In this document: piece by piece, positions 17,734 through 27,761 of the stretch
Numbering within the stretch: position 1 is the first letter of the stretch
Layout: each line of letters begins with the position of its first letter
Source: Moorena sp. SIOASIH
GTDB lineage: Bacteria; Cyanobacteriota; Cyanobacteriia; Cyanobacteriales; Coleofasciculaceae
Assembly: GCF_010671925.1 (NCBI RefSeq)
Contig: NZ_JAAHIH010000004.1
Span: 979,234-1,043,233 of the forward strand
Length of the DNA: 64,000 nucleotides
Direction of reading: 5' to 3'
Notes under the pieces: model-generated
Told to the model about the DNA's origin: nothing
Database searches by the model: none
What the model saw: the letters and a program-made list of their open reading frames with translations, nothing else
Made by a program: the position numbers and the translations under genes

Positions 17734-18903
17734 ATGGACTTTGGTATCGGATTTATCTCCAACAACATCATGCTGCCAATCCTGGATTTCTTTTACGGGA
17801 TTGTGCCTAGCTATGGTTTAGCCATAATAGCCTTGACCCTGGTGATTCGCTTTGCCCTCTTCCCTCTTAATGCTGGCTCCATTCGCAACATGAGGCGCAT
17901 GAAAGTCACCCAACCCTTGATGAAGAAGCGGCAAGAAGAAATAAAAGAGCGCTACAAGGATGACCCGGCTAAACAGCAGGAAGAAATGAGTAAGCTGTTC
18001 CAAGAGTTTGGCAACCCCCTAGCCGGTTGTTTGCCACTGTTGGTACAAATGCCGGTTCTGTTTGCCCTATTTGCCACCTTGCGGGGATCACCCTTTGCAA
18101 ACATTAACTACGACGTCAACTTACAAATTTTTCCCCAAGAACAGCTGGAATATATCCAGCCTAAAGTCTTTACCACCAAACCCCAAAATATTTACATTAC
18201 CGATGGCTTACATGAACCAGTCATCGCCCTACTTCCGGCAGGAAATAAGCTGGTAGTTGGGGAAAAAACCAAAGTAGAGTTTCAAACTGTTGAAGGTCAA
18301 CCCTTAAACCAACTAATTGCTCAGCATCCAGAAACCGATATCAGTCCCACTTGGCAAATAGTCAACGGAGAGGACCGCTTACGTATTCTTGAAGATGGGA
18401 CACTAGAAGCCCTGATGCCTGGAGAGGTAAAGCTTCAGGGAACCTTAACGGGAATAGCTGCTAACAAAGGCTTTCTATTTATTGATGCTTTAGGAAGAGT
18501 GGGTGCTTTTGATGACGATGGCACTATCCACTGGGATATCGTAGGAATGATTCTCTTCTTTGGGATCAGTTTGTACGTCAACCAGCTGTTGTCAGGTTCA
18601 GGTGCAGGTTCAGGGCAAGCCGGTGACCAGCAAAAGGCAGTGAATCAGATTACTCCAGTATTGTTTTCTGGCATGTTCTTATTCTTTCCCCTGCCAGCTG
18701 GGGTATTGATGTATATTGTTGTAGCTAATATATTTCAAACTATCCAGACTTTCATTCTATCCCGAGAACCTCTGCCAGAGAATTTGCAAGAAATAGTTGA
18801 GCAGCAGGAAAAAGAGGCAAAAAGACAAGCAGCTAAGTCTGGAGAGGGTCGAGAGGCATTGCCTTTTGAGCCCAAGCGTTCAAAGAAAAAGGCATCAAGT
18901 TAG
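17734..18903 (+). CDS. yidC: Membrane protein insertase YidC/Alb3
   Basis: A 389-residue Oxa1/YidC/Alb3 insertase, which places proteins in the cytoplasmic and thylakoid membranes. Conserved core: first helix near IVPSYGLAIIALTLVIRFALFPL, cytoplasmic hairpin RRMKVTQPLMKKRQEEIKE, then NPLAGCLPLLVQMPVLFALF and late helices with LFFPLPAGVLMYIVVANIFQ. Between the second and third helices is an extra lumenal or periplasmic stretch (about 140-255) rich in beta strands. The Lys-rich tail (SKKKASS) is usual for ribosome contact. Confidence 0.95.
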   Translation: MDFGIGFISNNIMLPILDFFYGIVPSYGLAIIALTLVIRFALFPLNAGSIRNMRRMKVTQPLMKKRQEEIKERYKDDPAKQQEEMSKLFQEFGNPLAGCLPLLVQMPVLFALFATLRGSPFANINYDVNLQIFPQEQLEYIQPKVFTTKPQNIYITDGLHEPVIALLPAGNKLVVGEKTKVEFQTVEGQPLNQLIAQHPETDISPTWQIVNGEDRLRILEDGTLEALMPGEVKLQGTLTGIAANKGFLFIDALGRVGAFDDDGTIHWDIVGMILFFGISLYVNQLLSGSGAGSGQAGDQQKAVNQITPVLFSGMFLFFPLPAGVLMYIVVANIFQTIQTFILSREPLPENLQEIVEQQEKEAKRQAAKSGEGREALPFEPKRSKKKASS

Positions 18904-18915
18904 CATCAAGATAGT

Positions 18916-19410
18916 ATGGTAAATCAACATCAGGAGCGTGGTAAAGAGTGGTTAGAAGAACTCCTGCGGTTATCTCGATTGCCCGCCAGTATAGAAGTAG
19001 CTGATGGTGAAGCTCCCCTAGGGGAGCGACCCAGCTACTGGTTGACAATCGATAATAGTCAACTGACCTCGAAAGACACTCAAACTTTAATTGGTCGGGA
19101 AGGGGAAGTTATCGATTCTATCCAGTACTTAGCCAATTCCCTCCTTAACTTGGGTCATGATGAGGAGGAACAAGCCGTTTACGTCATCGATATAGATAGC
19201 TATCGAGCCAGACGGGAAGTGGAACTTCAAGCGATCGCTGAACACGCTGCTATGAAAGTCCGTCAGACAGGGAAAGAATTTGAATTGAAATCCCTATCGG
19301 CAGCAGAGCGGCGTCAAGTCCATACCCTATTCAAGGCTTTTGAGGATTTAGAAACTCTTAGTCGAGGGCAAGAGCCAGACCGACGACTGGTGGTGCGTCG
19401 GAGGTATTGA
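18916..19410 (+). CDS. khpB: Jag/KhpB family RNA-binding protein (KH-R3H)
   Basis: A 164-residue protein 12 bp after yidC. The KH-like core includes TLIGREGEVIDSIQYLANSL (a GxxG-type loop), and the C-terminal R3H part has RREVELQAIAEHAAMKV and LSAAERRQVHTLFK. KhpB proteins bind RNA and act in cell envelope control; the usual N-terminal Jag_N domain is absent, as in other cyanobacterial forms. Cotranscription with yidC is likely. Confidence 0.88.
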   Translation: MVNQHQERGKEWLEELLRLSRLPASIEVADGEAPLGERPSYWLTIDNSQLTSKDTQTLIGREGEVIDSIQYLANSLLNLGHDEEEQAVYVIDIDSYRARREVELQAIAEHAAMKVRQTGKEFELKSLSAAERRQVHTLFKAFEDLETLSRGQEPDRRLVVRRRY

Positions 19411-19594
19411 AAGATTGAGCATTTTCACCCTCTCACTGCTGATTGCACTTGGGATTATTCCCATCACCTGACTAACATAATGCATTAACTCTATATAACT
19501 ATTTAAGTCTATAAATGGTCGCTTTTTGCTGAGTGTTTGTGAAGCTCAAGGTTAACCATCAACGCTTAACAGTCAACTGCAAAGGATAAGCATT

Positions 19595-20110
19595 ATGGAG
19601 GCGATATATATTCCTGAGTTGCTCAAATTACCAGAGCACACAGAAGTAACTCCGGTCAATCAATTCTTGGTGGATTTACAGACACTGACCCCAGTTCGAG
19701 GTCAAGTGCAAGTGGCTCATCAAGGAAATTACCTGGAGGTATGTGCTCAAGCAGAAACGATCATTACCTTGACTTGTCACCGCTGCTTAAAACAGTACAA
19801 CCACCGCCTAACCATCGATACATCCGAATTAGTTTGGTTAGCTTCCTCAGCTGACCAACTGTCGGATGAATCCCTAGAGCAGGAGATAACTTGGGATGAT
19901 TTACAAGAAACCCTTCCAGCTCAGGGGTATTTTTATCCAGACACTTGGTTATACGAACAACTATGTCTGGCAATTCCGCCACGGCAGCTGTGTGACCAAG
20001 AATGTATAGGTATCCAGATTAACGATAACAGTGAAGCACAGTTACGGGATCAACTACGGGATCAACGTTGGGGGGCTCTAGAATCCCTGAAGAGAAAACT
20101 TCCTGGATAG
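19595..20110 (+). CDS. YceD family protein (DUF177)
   Basis: A 171-residue protein with the DUF177 metal-site arrangement: TLTCHRCLKQY (CxxC, about 58-61) and the downstream PPRQLCDQECIGI (about 126-138). The family is linked to ribosome biogenesis, and in plants to 23S rRNA accumulation. It follows khpB on the same strand by 184 bp. ATG 19595 has no close competing start. Confidence 0.85.
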   Translation: MEAIYIPELLKLPEHTEVTPVNQFLVDLQTLTPVRGQVQVAHQGNYLEVCAQAETIITLTCHRCLKQYNHRLTIDTSELVWLASSADQLSDESLEQEITWDDLQETLPAQGYFYPDTWLYEQLCLAIPPRQLCDQECIGIQINDNSEAQLRDQLRDQRWGALESLKRKLPG

Positions 20111-20352
20111 TGAGTTGCCTGGTAGTATAATGCTGAAGGTAAATCGGTCAGGGAGTTACTAGCAGCCGAGCGGTTATCCAAGTTTATTGGAAATAAAAAA
20201 TGCTATGTTTAAAGTTTAATTATTTTTTTCTAGTATTTATTTTTTGAGTAATTGGCTCCTATATAGGAATCCGTTTAGGAATTGTCAGAATTTTTGACGC
20301 CATATTCCCTACTCCCTGTTCCCTGTTCCCTGTTCCCTGTTCCCTTTGCTAT

Positions 20353-21867
20353 ATGAATTTCAATGACGAGTTTGAGCTTCTGCTACGTGCTCGCTACCCT
20401 TTGTTATATATTCCCACTCTAGAAGAAGAGCGAGTAGAAACAGCGATCAAGCAATCCGCTAAACGTTTGGGTAATCGTGGTGTCTATATCTGGGATTTTG
20501 TGGATGGTTACCAAGGAAACCCTAATGATATCGGCTTTGGACGCCGCAACCCCTTACAAGCTTTAGAATTTGTAGATAGAATTGGCGAAAGTGCTGCTGC
20601 CATCTTTGTATTAAGAGATTTTCACCGATTCTTAGAGGATGTATCAGTTGCTCGTAAACTCAGAAATCTGGCACGTACCCTCAAATCCCAGCCTAAGAAT
20701 ATAGTTATCGTTACCCCCCAAGTGTCGGTTCCCTCGGATTTAACCGAAGTCCTGACAGTGCTGGAATTCCCCTTACCAACCGCATCGGAAATTAAAGCTG
20801 AGGTGAAACGTTTGTTGGGGGCAACGGGTCAAAATCTGACTGAGAAAATCATTGATGAGCTGGTGCGGTCGGCTCTTGGTCTTTCCTTAGAAAGGATTCG
20901 TCGAGTCCTAGCTCGTGGGATTGCCTCTAATAATGCGATCCAACCTTCAGATGTGGAACTGATTTTAGAAGAAAAGCGCCAATCGATTAGGCAAACCCAG
21001 ATCCTAGAGTTCTACCCAACCCAAGAAAAAATTTCCGACATCGGTGGCTTAGACAACCTCAAAGACTGGCTACTGCGACGGGGTGGAGCATTTACAGAAC
21101 AGGCGCGACAATACGGGTTACCCCATCCTCGTGGTTTACTATTAGTGGGGATTCAAGGAACTGGGAAATCCTTAACTGCAAAAGCGATCGCAAACCACTG
21201 GCACCTACCCCTGCTACGTTTAGATGTCGGTCGTCTATTTGGTGGCTTAGTAGGGGAATCAGAATCCCGTACTCGGCAAATGATTCAGCTAGCCGAAGCT
21301 CTCGCTCCCTGCATCCTCTGGATTGATGAAATTGACAAAGCCTTCTCTGGTCTATCCTCTAAAGGGGATGCAGGCACAACCAGTCGTGTATTTGGTACCT
21401 TTATTAGCTGGTTAGCTGAGAAGAAATCCCCAGTATTTGTGGTAGCTACTGCCAACAATATCCAAGCCTTACCCCCAGAAATGCTCCGCAAAGGTCGATT
21501 TGACGAAATCTTTTTTGTTGGTTTGCCCAACCAGGAAGAACGTCGTGCTATTTTTGACCTACACCTATCCCGGCTGCGACCTCATAATCTCAAGAGTTAT
21601 GCTTTAGACCGATTAGCCTACGAAACCCCTGATTTTTCTGGGGCAGAAATTGAGCAGACCCTGATCGAAGCCATGCACATCGGCTTTAGCCAAAACCGAG
21701 ACTTCACCACAGATGATATTCTCGAAGCCGCTAGCCAAATTATCCCCTTAGCACGGACAGCCCAAGAGCAAATCCAATTCTTACAGGATTGGGCAGCTGC
21801 CGGAAAAGCTCGTATGGCTTCTCGCAATAGCCCCTTAAATGATCGGATTCAGCGACAACTCCAGTAA
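20353..21867 (+). CDS. ycf46: Ycf46-type AAA+ ATPase
   Basis: A 504-residue protein. The N-terminal 230 residues (FELLLRARYPLLYIPTLEEER at the start) form the Ycf46-specific domain; the AAA+ module is about 240-440: Walker A GIQGTGKS, Walker B ILWIDEIDKA, sensor 1 FVVATANN, and arginine finger region RKGRFDEIFF. Ycf46 is conserved in cyanobacteria and algal plastids and has been linked to inorganic carbon utilisation; the exact role is unsettled. Single gene, preceded by CTGTTCCCTGTTCCC microrepeats. Confidence 0.92.
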   Translation: MNFNDEFELLLRARYPLLYIPTLEEERVETAIKQSAKRLGNRGVYIWDFVDGYQGNPNDIGFGRRNPLQALEFVDRIGESAAAIFVLRDFHRFLEDVSVARKLRNLARTLKSQPKNIVIVTPQVSVPSDLTEVLTVLEFPLPTASEIKAEVKRLLGATGQNLTEKIIDELVRSALGLSLERIRRVLARGIASNNAIQPSDVELILEEKRQSIRQTQILEFYPTQEKISDIGGLDNLKDWLLRRGGAFTEQARQYGLPHPRGLLLVGIQGTGKSLTAKAIANHWHLPLLRLDVGRLFGGLVGESESRTRQMIQLAEALAPCILWIDEIDKAFSGLSSKGDAGTTSRVFGTFISWLAEKKSPVFVVATANNIQALPPEMLRKGRFDEIFFVGLPNQEERRAIFDLHLSRLRPHNLKSYALDRLAYETPDFSGAEIEQTLIEAMHIGFSQNRDFTTDDILEAASQIIPLARTAQEQIQFLQDWAAAGKARMASRNSPLNDRIQRQLQ

Positions 21868-22214
21868 GTAATCATATATAGCAGTTCTCAATTGGGTGAG
21901 GTACTTAATCCTGGGTTAATGGGAGTAGGGAGTAGGGAGTAGGGAGTAGGGAGTAGGGAGTAGGGCTAATAAAATTGACTTGACCTGATAAGTATGATCG
22001 ACGCTATCGATTAATGTCAACTAGATTAATTTAGAATTTTATCATTAACTGTTGCTAGAACAATCTGTTAACCTTCACCCTTCAACCTGTTAACCTTCAC
22101 CCTTCAACCTGTTAACCTTCAACCTGTTAACCTTCAACCTATTAACCTTCAACCTGTTAACCTTGGCCAAAAGGCCACGCAATCGCGTTCAACCTTTATC
22201 TTTAATACCTTCCC
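21868..22214. repeat. Intergenic GGGAGTA and ACCTTCAACCTGTT arrays
   Basis: GGGAGTAGGGAGTAG units (about 21920-21965) and AACCTTCAACCTGTT units (about 22066-22160), ending in an inverted GGCCAAAAGGCCACGC palindrome at about 22163-22178. It lies directly before the SH3 gene. Confidence 0.8.
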
Positions 22215-22682
22215 ATGAATCTTTCCAAGATAGCTCAGTTTATCATTGGTTTTATTCTCGGCATTGCCATCTTAGCAGGTGCTGCTGTTGGTACAGTTTA
22301 TTACTTCTTTACTAAACTAGCAGTTGAGCCTGAAAAACCCGTCTTTGCTGAGGAGCGACCCAAGACGTCACCTTCACCAAAAGCTCAGCCCACCAGTTCA
22401 TCTGGGGAGTCTAAACCAGCAACTACTCCCAAACCCATTCCTAGTCCTAGTCCTTTACCAAAACTAGAACCGGGTGCTTATCGAGCCAGTGTTACCTGGC
22501 CACAGGGGTTGATTCTTCGGGACTCCCCTAGCCTGAACGCTAAACGCATAGGTGGTATTGGCTACAAGCAGACCCTGATCATCCTCGGATACAGTGATGA
22601 TAAGCGATGGCAGAGAGTACGCTTGCCTGGTAGTGATCAAAAAGGTTGGGTTAAAGCAGGTAATGTCAAAAAAATAGACTAA
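22215..22682 (+). CDS. Membrane-anchored SH3b domain protein
   Basis: A 155-residue protein: an N-terminal membrane helix (FIIGFILGIAILAGAAVGTVYYFF), a Pro/Ser/Lys-rich linker (about 45-85), and a bacterial SH3 domain (GLILRDSPSLNAKRIGGIG, then WQRVRLPGSDQKGWVKAGN). The layout suggests an envelope protein that reaches through the periplasm to peptidoglycan. Not assigned to a specific process. Confidence 0.82.
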   Translation: MNLSKIAQFIIGFILGIAILAGAAVGTVYYFFTKLAVEPEKPVFAEERPKTSPSPKAQPTSSSGESKPATTPKPIPSPSPLPKLEPGAYRASVTWPQGLILRDSPSLNAKRIGGIGYKQTLIILGYSDDKRWQRVRLPGSDQKGWVKAGNVKKID

Positions 22683-22887
22683 TCAATAGATTAATAGTTT
22701 GGAGCAACAGTCCACACTTAACAAGTCTGGTTATTGTTAAGAAAATTAGCTAAATATTAATCTTGATTGCAATATTGCCGATCTAGCTTTAACGCCAGAA
22801 TCCAGAATGATAGGGTTATGAGACTAACTTTTAACACCACCAAAAAAGTTAAATTTCTGGCTAACTGAATTTCTGGCTAACAAGTTT

Positions 22888-23064
22888 ATGTACAACAAAA
22901 ATACAAATAAAGATCTTTTGGGTGCTGCAGTTACTGCTGCTTTGGGTGCAGGGATTGTCACTTCCTTTGCTGTCAGCCAAGGTCAACACCCAATGATTGC
23001 TATAGGAATTACTGCTATGGCTGGCTTAGTTGGTGCCTTGTTACATCAGGCTGATTTAGTATAA
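22888..23064 (+). CDS. Small glycine-rich membrane protein
   Basis: A 58-residue frame starting MYNKNTNKDLLGAAVTAALG. It has two hydrophobic, Gly/Ala-rich segments (GAAVTAALGAGIVTSFAV and IAIGITAMAGLVGALL) joined by SQGQHPM, like small glycine-zipper hairpin proteins. No strong ribosome site, but the composition is clearly protein-like. Not recognised beyond that. Confidence 0.6.
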   Translation: MYNKNTNKDLLGAAVTAALGAGIVTSFAVSQGQHPMIAIGITAMAGLVGALLHQADLV

Positions 23065-23120
23065 ATAAATATGATAAGTAATTGACAACTTGCCAATTCT
23101 AGGGTGGGCTAATTGGTGGG

Positions 23121-23996
23121 CTAATTGGAACAAACCACCAGATTCTGATCACCCGTAGCAGGAAACCCGTTAGACATCCATCCATTAACAGGATAAGTTA
23201 TTCTTGCCCACTCGCGCCCTTGGGAGTCCAGGGAAAATTGCTCTTGACGGGGACGGTTGATCAGTCTTACTTTCACTCCATTGGAGACAAGACCCAGTTG
23301 GGAAGAGTTAATATCCGGTCGTCTACGCACAGCTATACCATCATTACCTTTATATATAACTTGGCGACAGAGAGATTCTCTTGGATTAGGGGGTACTATT
23401 ACTGTCTCCTGACAGAACTTGAGATCTTTGGCTCGGACAAATCCAGGAACGGGGGAGTTGATCGCTATCCAACCATTTTTCCTAACCTTGTTTTCGGCCA
23501 GAATAACTTCTTCATTAGGCTCTAAGGTTCTGATTGGTTCGATTGATGGCTGTTTGTAGATAAAGATTGACTTAGCAGCTTGGCGGCAGAGAGATTGTGC
23601 TCGATTAGGGAGTGGTCCTCCTGTCCCACAGAACTTGAGATCTTGGGCTTGGACAAATCCAGGAATCGGGGAGTTGATCGCTATCCAACCATCTTTGCTA
23701 ACCTTGTTTTCGGCCAGAGTAACTTGTTCATCAGCCTCTAAGGCAATCATTGGGTTAGAGGTTGATCGCTGTTTGTAGATAAAGATTGACTCAGCAGCGG
23801 CTCGACATTCACCCATCAATCCCTGAGCCAGTTGAAATTTGCCTTGAGTCTGGGCTTGGGTTGGTTTGGCCGAGGGTATGCTGTTGGTGGAATTGGTGCT
23901 AGGAATTACCGTAGCCCTAGCCCCTACTCCCCCTAAACTGCTCAAGACTAAAGCTAGGAGGGGGAGAAACGTACTCCAGTGACGAATAGTGGTCAT
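23121..23996 (-). CDS. Exported protein with three SH3b-like repeats
   Basis: A 291-residue protein with a Sec signal peptide (FLPLLALVLSSLGGVGARA). Two near-identical units follow (CRAAAESIFIYKQRS...GWIAINSPIPGFVQAQDLKFC and CRQAAKSIFIYKQPS...GWIAINSPVPGFVRAKDLKFC), then a third diverged SH3 unit (IAVRRRPDINSSQLGLV). Each of the first two starts and ends with Cys, probably disulphide-linked. The close match of repeats 1 and 2 points to recent internal duplication. Likely periplasmic or secreted, function unknown. Confidence 0.8.
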   Translation of the reverse strand: MTTIRHWSTFLPLLALVLSSLGGVGARATVIPSTNSTNSIPSAKPTQAQTQGKFQLAQGLMGECRAAAESIFIYKQRSTSNPMIALEADEQVTLAENKVSKDGWIAINSPIPGFVQAQDLKFCGTGGPLPNRAQSLCRQAAKSIFIYKQPSIEPIRTLEPNEEVILAENKVRKNGWIAINSPVPGFVRAKDLKFCQETVIVPPNPRESLCRQVIYKGNDGIAVRRRPDINSSQLGLVSNGVKVRLINRPRQEQFSLDSQGREWARITYPVNGWMSNGFPATGDQNLVVCSN

Positions 23997-24179
23997 GAGT
24001 TAAAACTATTGCGTTATGGTAAGAGAGGAGAATTGTTCTGTTTTGGTAAGAGTATTGCTCTATAACTACATGCTTTAATATCGGATTACGTAAAATCTCT
24101 GAGATTGTCTTGTCCGAAACATTACCAATGCTATACTGTCCTTTGTTAAACTAACGGTAACAGTTTCCTTGGAAGAATC

Positions 24180-25361
24180 ATGGAGACCCTTGCCTATCTT
24201 CATCTTGCCTTAAGCGAAGAAGAACTTGCAGATACTCCTGCGGTTTTGACGGAGTCGAATCAAACATTTTTTCAGTGGCTGAAGGAGTATAAGCTAGTTA
24301 CTCACCATCGGATTTATTTACTGTTGCTAGTTGCCACACTTAGCATTGTGGGGATGGCAGAAGAAGCCCTAGCCCAAAGGGTGCTGCGGGAAGGTCGTAG
24401 GGGAGCTGATGTAACAGAGGTTCAGGGTCGTTTGCGAGAACTCGGGTATTTCAATCGGCAACCAACTGGCTATTTTGGTTCAATTACTAAAAATGCTGTG
24501 ATTCGGTTCCAACGAGACAAGGGGCTTCCTGCTGATGGGGAAGTCGGACCACGAACCAGAGCAGCACTCTTTCCATCGCAAACCAGAGTAGCACCGTCCC
24601 TTAGGAATGTTAATCAATCTGGACTCAGACGAGGGTCTCGTGGATCAGCGGTTACGGAAGTGCAGCGACAGTTAAGAGAACTGGGTTATTTCAATGCCGA
24701 CCCAACCGGTTACTTTGGTCCGGTTACAGAACAAGCAGTGATTCGATTCCAAACAGACTATGGTCTCAGGGCGGATGGGATTGTGGGATCACAAACTAGA
24801 GCAGAACTATCTAATGCATTAGTTACTCAATCACAACCGTTTGGATTCCTGCCTGGGGAGATGCCTCTTCCTCCTGCTGACTTTAGCAGTGAAGAACCGA
24901 TAGCATTTGGTACTCCTATCCGTAGAAAGGAACTACGACCAGGCGATCGCGGTCGAGAGGTTATACGGCTTCAGGAAGCGTTGAGATCTCGGGGGTTTAA
25001 TCCCGGTCCGGTTGATGGGAGATATGGCGAACAAACTGAGGATGCAGTGTTTAAATTTCAGATACGTAATAATAATCTACTTCCAACCGGGATAGCTGAT
25101 TTACAAACCCTGCAAGCATTGGGACTTATTGATATAAATCCTGAACCTGAGAAGAATCGCTATGTGGTGGTGATCCCCATTCATAATGATAATGTGCTGC
25201 GTGAAGTGCTACGTCAGACGACTCTGACTCGTGAGAATATATCTGATAACGGTCGAGGCGGTTATTTTAATGCTGGAGCATTCTCTAGCCGTAGTGAAGC
25301 GGAAAGTCGTTCCTATGAATTGCGATCGCAAGGATTTGATGCCCGGGTAGCCTATTTTTAA
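24180..25361 (+). CDS. Peptidoglycan-binding protein with three PG_binding_1 domains and a SPOR-like tail
   Basis: A 393-residue protein: about 40 residues before one membrane or signal segment (HRIYLLLLVATLSIVG, cut possible after LAQ at about 66), then three peptidoglycan-binding units with the GxxGxxVxxLQ/VQ...GYF...T..AV..FQ pattern (about 70-130, 148-210, 258-320). The C-terminus (NGRGGYFNAGAFSSRSEAES, YELRSQGFDARVAYF) resembles a SPOR fold. It probably binds murein at the cell wall or septum. No catalytic domain is seen. Confidence 0.85.
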   Translation: METLAYLHLALSEEELADTPAVLTESNQTFFQWLKEYKLVTHHRIYLLLLVATLSIVGMAEEALAQRVLREGRRGADVTEVQGRLRELGYFNRQPTGYFGSITKNAVIRFQRDKGLPADGEVGPRTRAALFPSQTRVAPSLRNVNQSGLRRGSRGSAVTEVQRQLRELGYFNADPTGYFGPVTEQAVIRFQTDYGLRADGIVGSQTRAELSNALVTQSQPFGFLPGEMPLPPADFSSEEPIAFGTPIRRKELRPGDRGREVIRLQEALRSRGFNPGPVDGRYGEQTEDAVFKFQIRNNNLLPTGIADLQTLQALGLIDINPEPEKNRYVVVIPIHNDNVLREVLRQTTLTRENISDNGRGGYFNAGAFSSRSEAESRSYELRSQGFDARVAYF

Positions 25362-25569
25362 GTCAGCTTAAGTCTACTAACAAAGAAATAGATCGGGGTG
25401 CTCCCTGAGATATTTAAGCTCAGGTATTTATAAATTCAATAAATTTTCAATAACTAGAACCCTAGGACAAGGGATAGCTAGGGTGATAGCTAGGATAGGA
25501 TTGGTAAGAAGCCCACACTTCCCCAATAGGTAAGTTAATAGGTAAGTGTGGGAGTATGTCACCAAGGGA

Positions 25570-26820
25570 TTAGCTCAAAGCTTCCAGATAATCCCGAACT
25601 CGGTTACGGCGCTTGGGTTGCCGCAACTTTTGTAACGCCTTAGCTTCGATTTGGCGTACCCGCTCGCGAGATAGATCTAAAGCGCGACCAATCTCAGCTA
25701 GAGAGTAAGGCTGGTTATCTCCCAAGCCGAACCGCATCCGAATCACATCCCGTTCACGGTTGGTTAGATCCGCTAGGAGTTGCTGTAAATCCCGTTGTAA
25801 GGCTTCTCGCATCAACACTTCTTCTGGAGAGGTTTCCTCAGTTTCGAGTAAATCTCCCAATTCAGTGTCTCGTTCCTTACCAACTTTAATTTCCAAAGAA
25901 ACAGAGCGAGGTACTCGTAGTAATACTTCTCGTACCTGAGCGGCAGTCATTTCTAATTCCACAGCAATATCGTCAATGGTTGCTGTGCGGCCACGTTCCT
26001 GGGAAATCTTCCGTTGGGCTTTTTTGATTTTATTGAGCTTCTCAGTAATGTGAACTGGCAGGCGAATGGTACGGCTTTGGGTAGCGATCGCCCTGGTAAT
26101 TCCTTGACGGATCCACCAGTAAGCATAGGTGCTAAATCGGTAGCCTTTGGTCGGGTCAAATTTCTCAACCGCTCGCTCTAATCCCAGAGTTCCTTCCTGG
26201 ATTAAGTCTAGGAGTTCCAGGCCACGGTTTTGATACTTCTTCGCTACTGACACTACCAGACGTAGGTTAGCTTTGATCATATGTTCCTTAGCTTGAAGCC
26301 CCTGAGCTTGTACCTGCTCTAGCTCTTTGAACGTCAGTTCGGCTAACTCTGCCCAACGCAGTTTTCCAGCTGACATACTCGGCTTCAGTTGAGAAACGTC
26401 AATTCCTGCAGCCGTTGCCCACCGTTCTAAGGAAGGACGGTGACCTAACTGGGACGCTAGACGATCATGGGTTTCAATCAGGTGGACAAAGCGCTCCATG
26501 ACTTTATCCTCGGATATAGCCGACTTATTGCGCAGCCGTAGTAGTTTCATGTAGCGCTGAACTTTTTGAGCTTCCGAGACTTCCTCATCTCGCCTCAGTA
26601 GACGAACCCGACCAATTTCCTGGAGATATAACCGAACTAGGTCGGTGGTGCGACGGGTGCTATTTTTAGTTAAGCTAGCCGCGTCTACACCCTCAATCTC
26701 CACATCAACTAAGTCATCCACTGATCCTTCCCCATCGTCCCTTGGGCCATTAAGCTCAAAGCTATAGGCAGAAGTCTCGTGATCTAATTCTGTGTCGGCA
26801 TAGAAAGGAGTGGCTGGCAT
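25570..26820 (-). CDS. sigC: RNA polymerase sigma factor, group 2 (SigC type)
   Basis: A 416-residue sigma-70 factor. Region 1.2 TDLVRLYLQEIGRVRLL (about 60-76); region 2 LRLVVSVAKKYQNRGLELLDLIQEG and GYRFSTYAYWWIRQGITRAI; region 3 ITEKLNKIKKAQRKI; region 4 RERDVIRMRFGLG and YSLAEIGRALDLSRERVRQIEAKALQKLR. The short N-terminus and the MPATPFYADTE start resemble SigC of heterocystous cyanobacteria rather than the primary SigA. The group 2 call is fairly sure, the SigC label less so. Confidence 0.8.
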   Translation of the reverse strand: MPATPFYADTELDHETSAYSFELNGPRDDGEGSVDDLVDVEIEGVDAASLTKNSTRRTTDLVRLYLQEIGRVRLLRRDEEVSEAQKVQRYMKLLRLRNKSAISEDKVMERFVHLIETHDRLASQLGHRPSLERWATAAGIDVSQLKPSMSAGKLRWAELAELTFKELEQVQAQGLQAKEHMIKANLRLVVSVAKKYQNRGLELLDLIQEGTLGLERAVEKFDPTKGYRFSTYAYWWIRQGITRAIATQSRTIRLPVHITEKLNKIKKAQRKISQERGRTATIDDIAVELEMTAAQVREVLLRVPRSVSLEIKVGKERDTELGDLLETEETSPEEVLMREALQRDLQQLLADLTNRERDVIRMRFGLGDNQPYSLAEIGRALDLSRERVRQIEAKALQKLRQPKRRNRVRDYLEALS

Positions 26821-27761
26821 AATGATCTCTCGATTACAACCAGTGACAACACGGAATTGTGTTTGTCACACTTAGTACTAGAATTCCCACCCATGATGAC
26901 CGGAGAAACAGTTACTAAAATAAATTTTTTCCGGCAAGACTTACCGGTTATCCCTGGTAGCCCTTATTAGTATCCGTAGCTAACGGTTCACCCGATGTCT
27001 CCACCCAACCTTGCCCGTAAGGGCTGAAGGTTTATAGATGGCAAAAGGAACGGGATTTCCTGATTTAAGCTATTGATTTGAGCTATTTTAGAAGTAACTC
27101 TATAGGTAAATAGAGACCTTGGTCAAAAGCTGTATTAATCTACAGTGGGCATCATGGCGATTCCAGAAATATTCTCGCTAATTCAAGAAAAAATTTTATT
27201 TATGGGTATCAGGGACTAAGCAGTAGGCAAGCTACTTGCGGATATCCTCTGCTCGAATGGGTTTTAAAAAACAACGAACTTATGAATAAGTGCATACACA
27301 TAGTTCAAAATTGCCAAATTATTGCCAAATTACCAGAGTTATGAAATATTATTGCCACCTAGCTATGTGGCCAGATTGGCAATAATATTACAAAAATTTA
27401 TAAAACATTACCAAAGGTTACAATGTCTTGATGCAGTCGCTTCAGCTCAAGCAGTGGCATGTCTCTAAAGATTCTATATTTTCAGAATGCCTGATAGACA
27501 ACAGCAAAATGTCTCAATTTTTGTATCAGTTTTTTGTCTCAGTTTCTCTGTCTGAGTTTTAAAGCAGGGGAGCTTCCGGAGCAGGAGAGCTTTTGCAGTC
27601 AGGGAGCAAGGGTAATATCAAGTCAGGTTGAATACCCATAATTAGAGGAAGGGTGGGGAGATGGGGAGATGGGGAGATGGGGAGATGGGGAGATGGGGAG
27701 ATGGGGAGATTTTTATGAAGGGTAATTATCCCGACATGATATAACAACTCAGTCAGGTTAC
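26821..27761. other. Long intergenic region between sigC and gpsA
   Basis: No gene is visible. It holds a short inverted relative of the GCGATGCAG family ends (TGTCTTGATGCAGTCGCTT, 27424-27442) and a minisatellite of ATGGGGAG units (about 27658-27708). It presumably includes the sigC promoter (minus strand). Confidence 0.6.
27658..27708. repeat. ATGGGGAG minisatellite
   Basis: About six tandem copies of an 8- to 9-bp GATGGGGAG unit. Similar units recur near 42510-42540. Confidence 0.7.
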
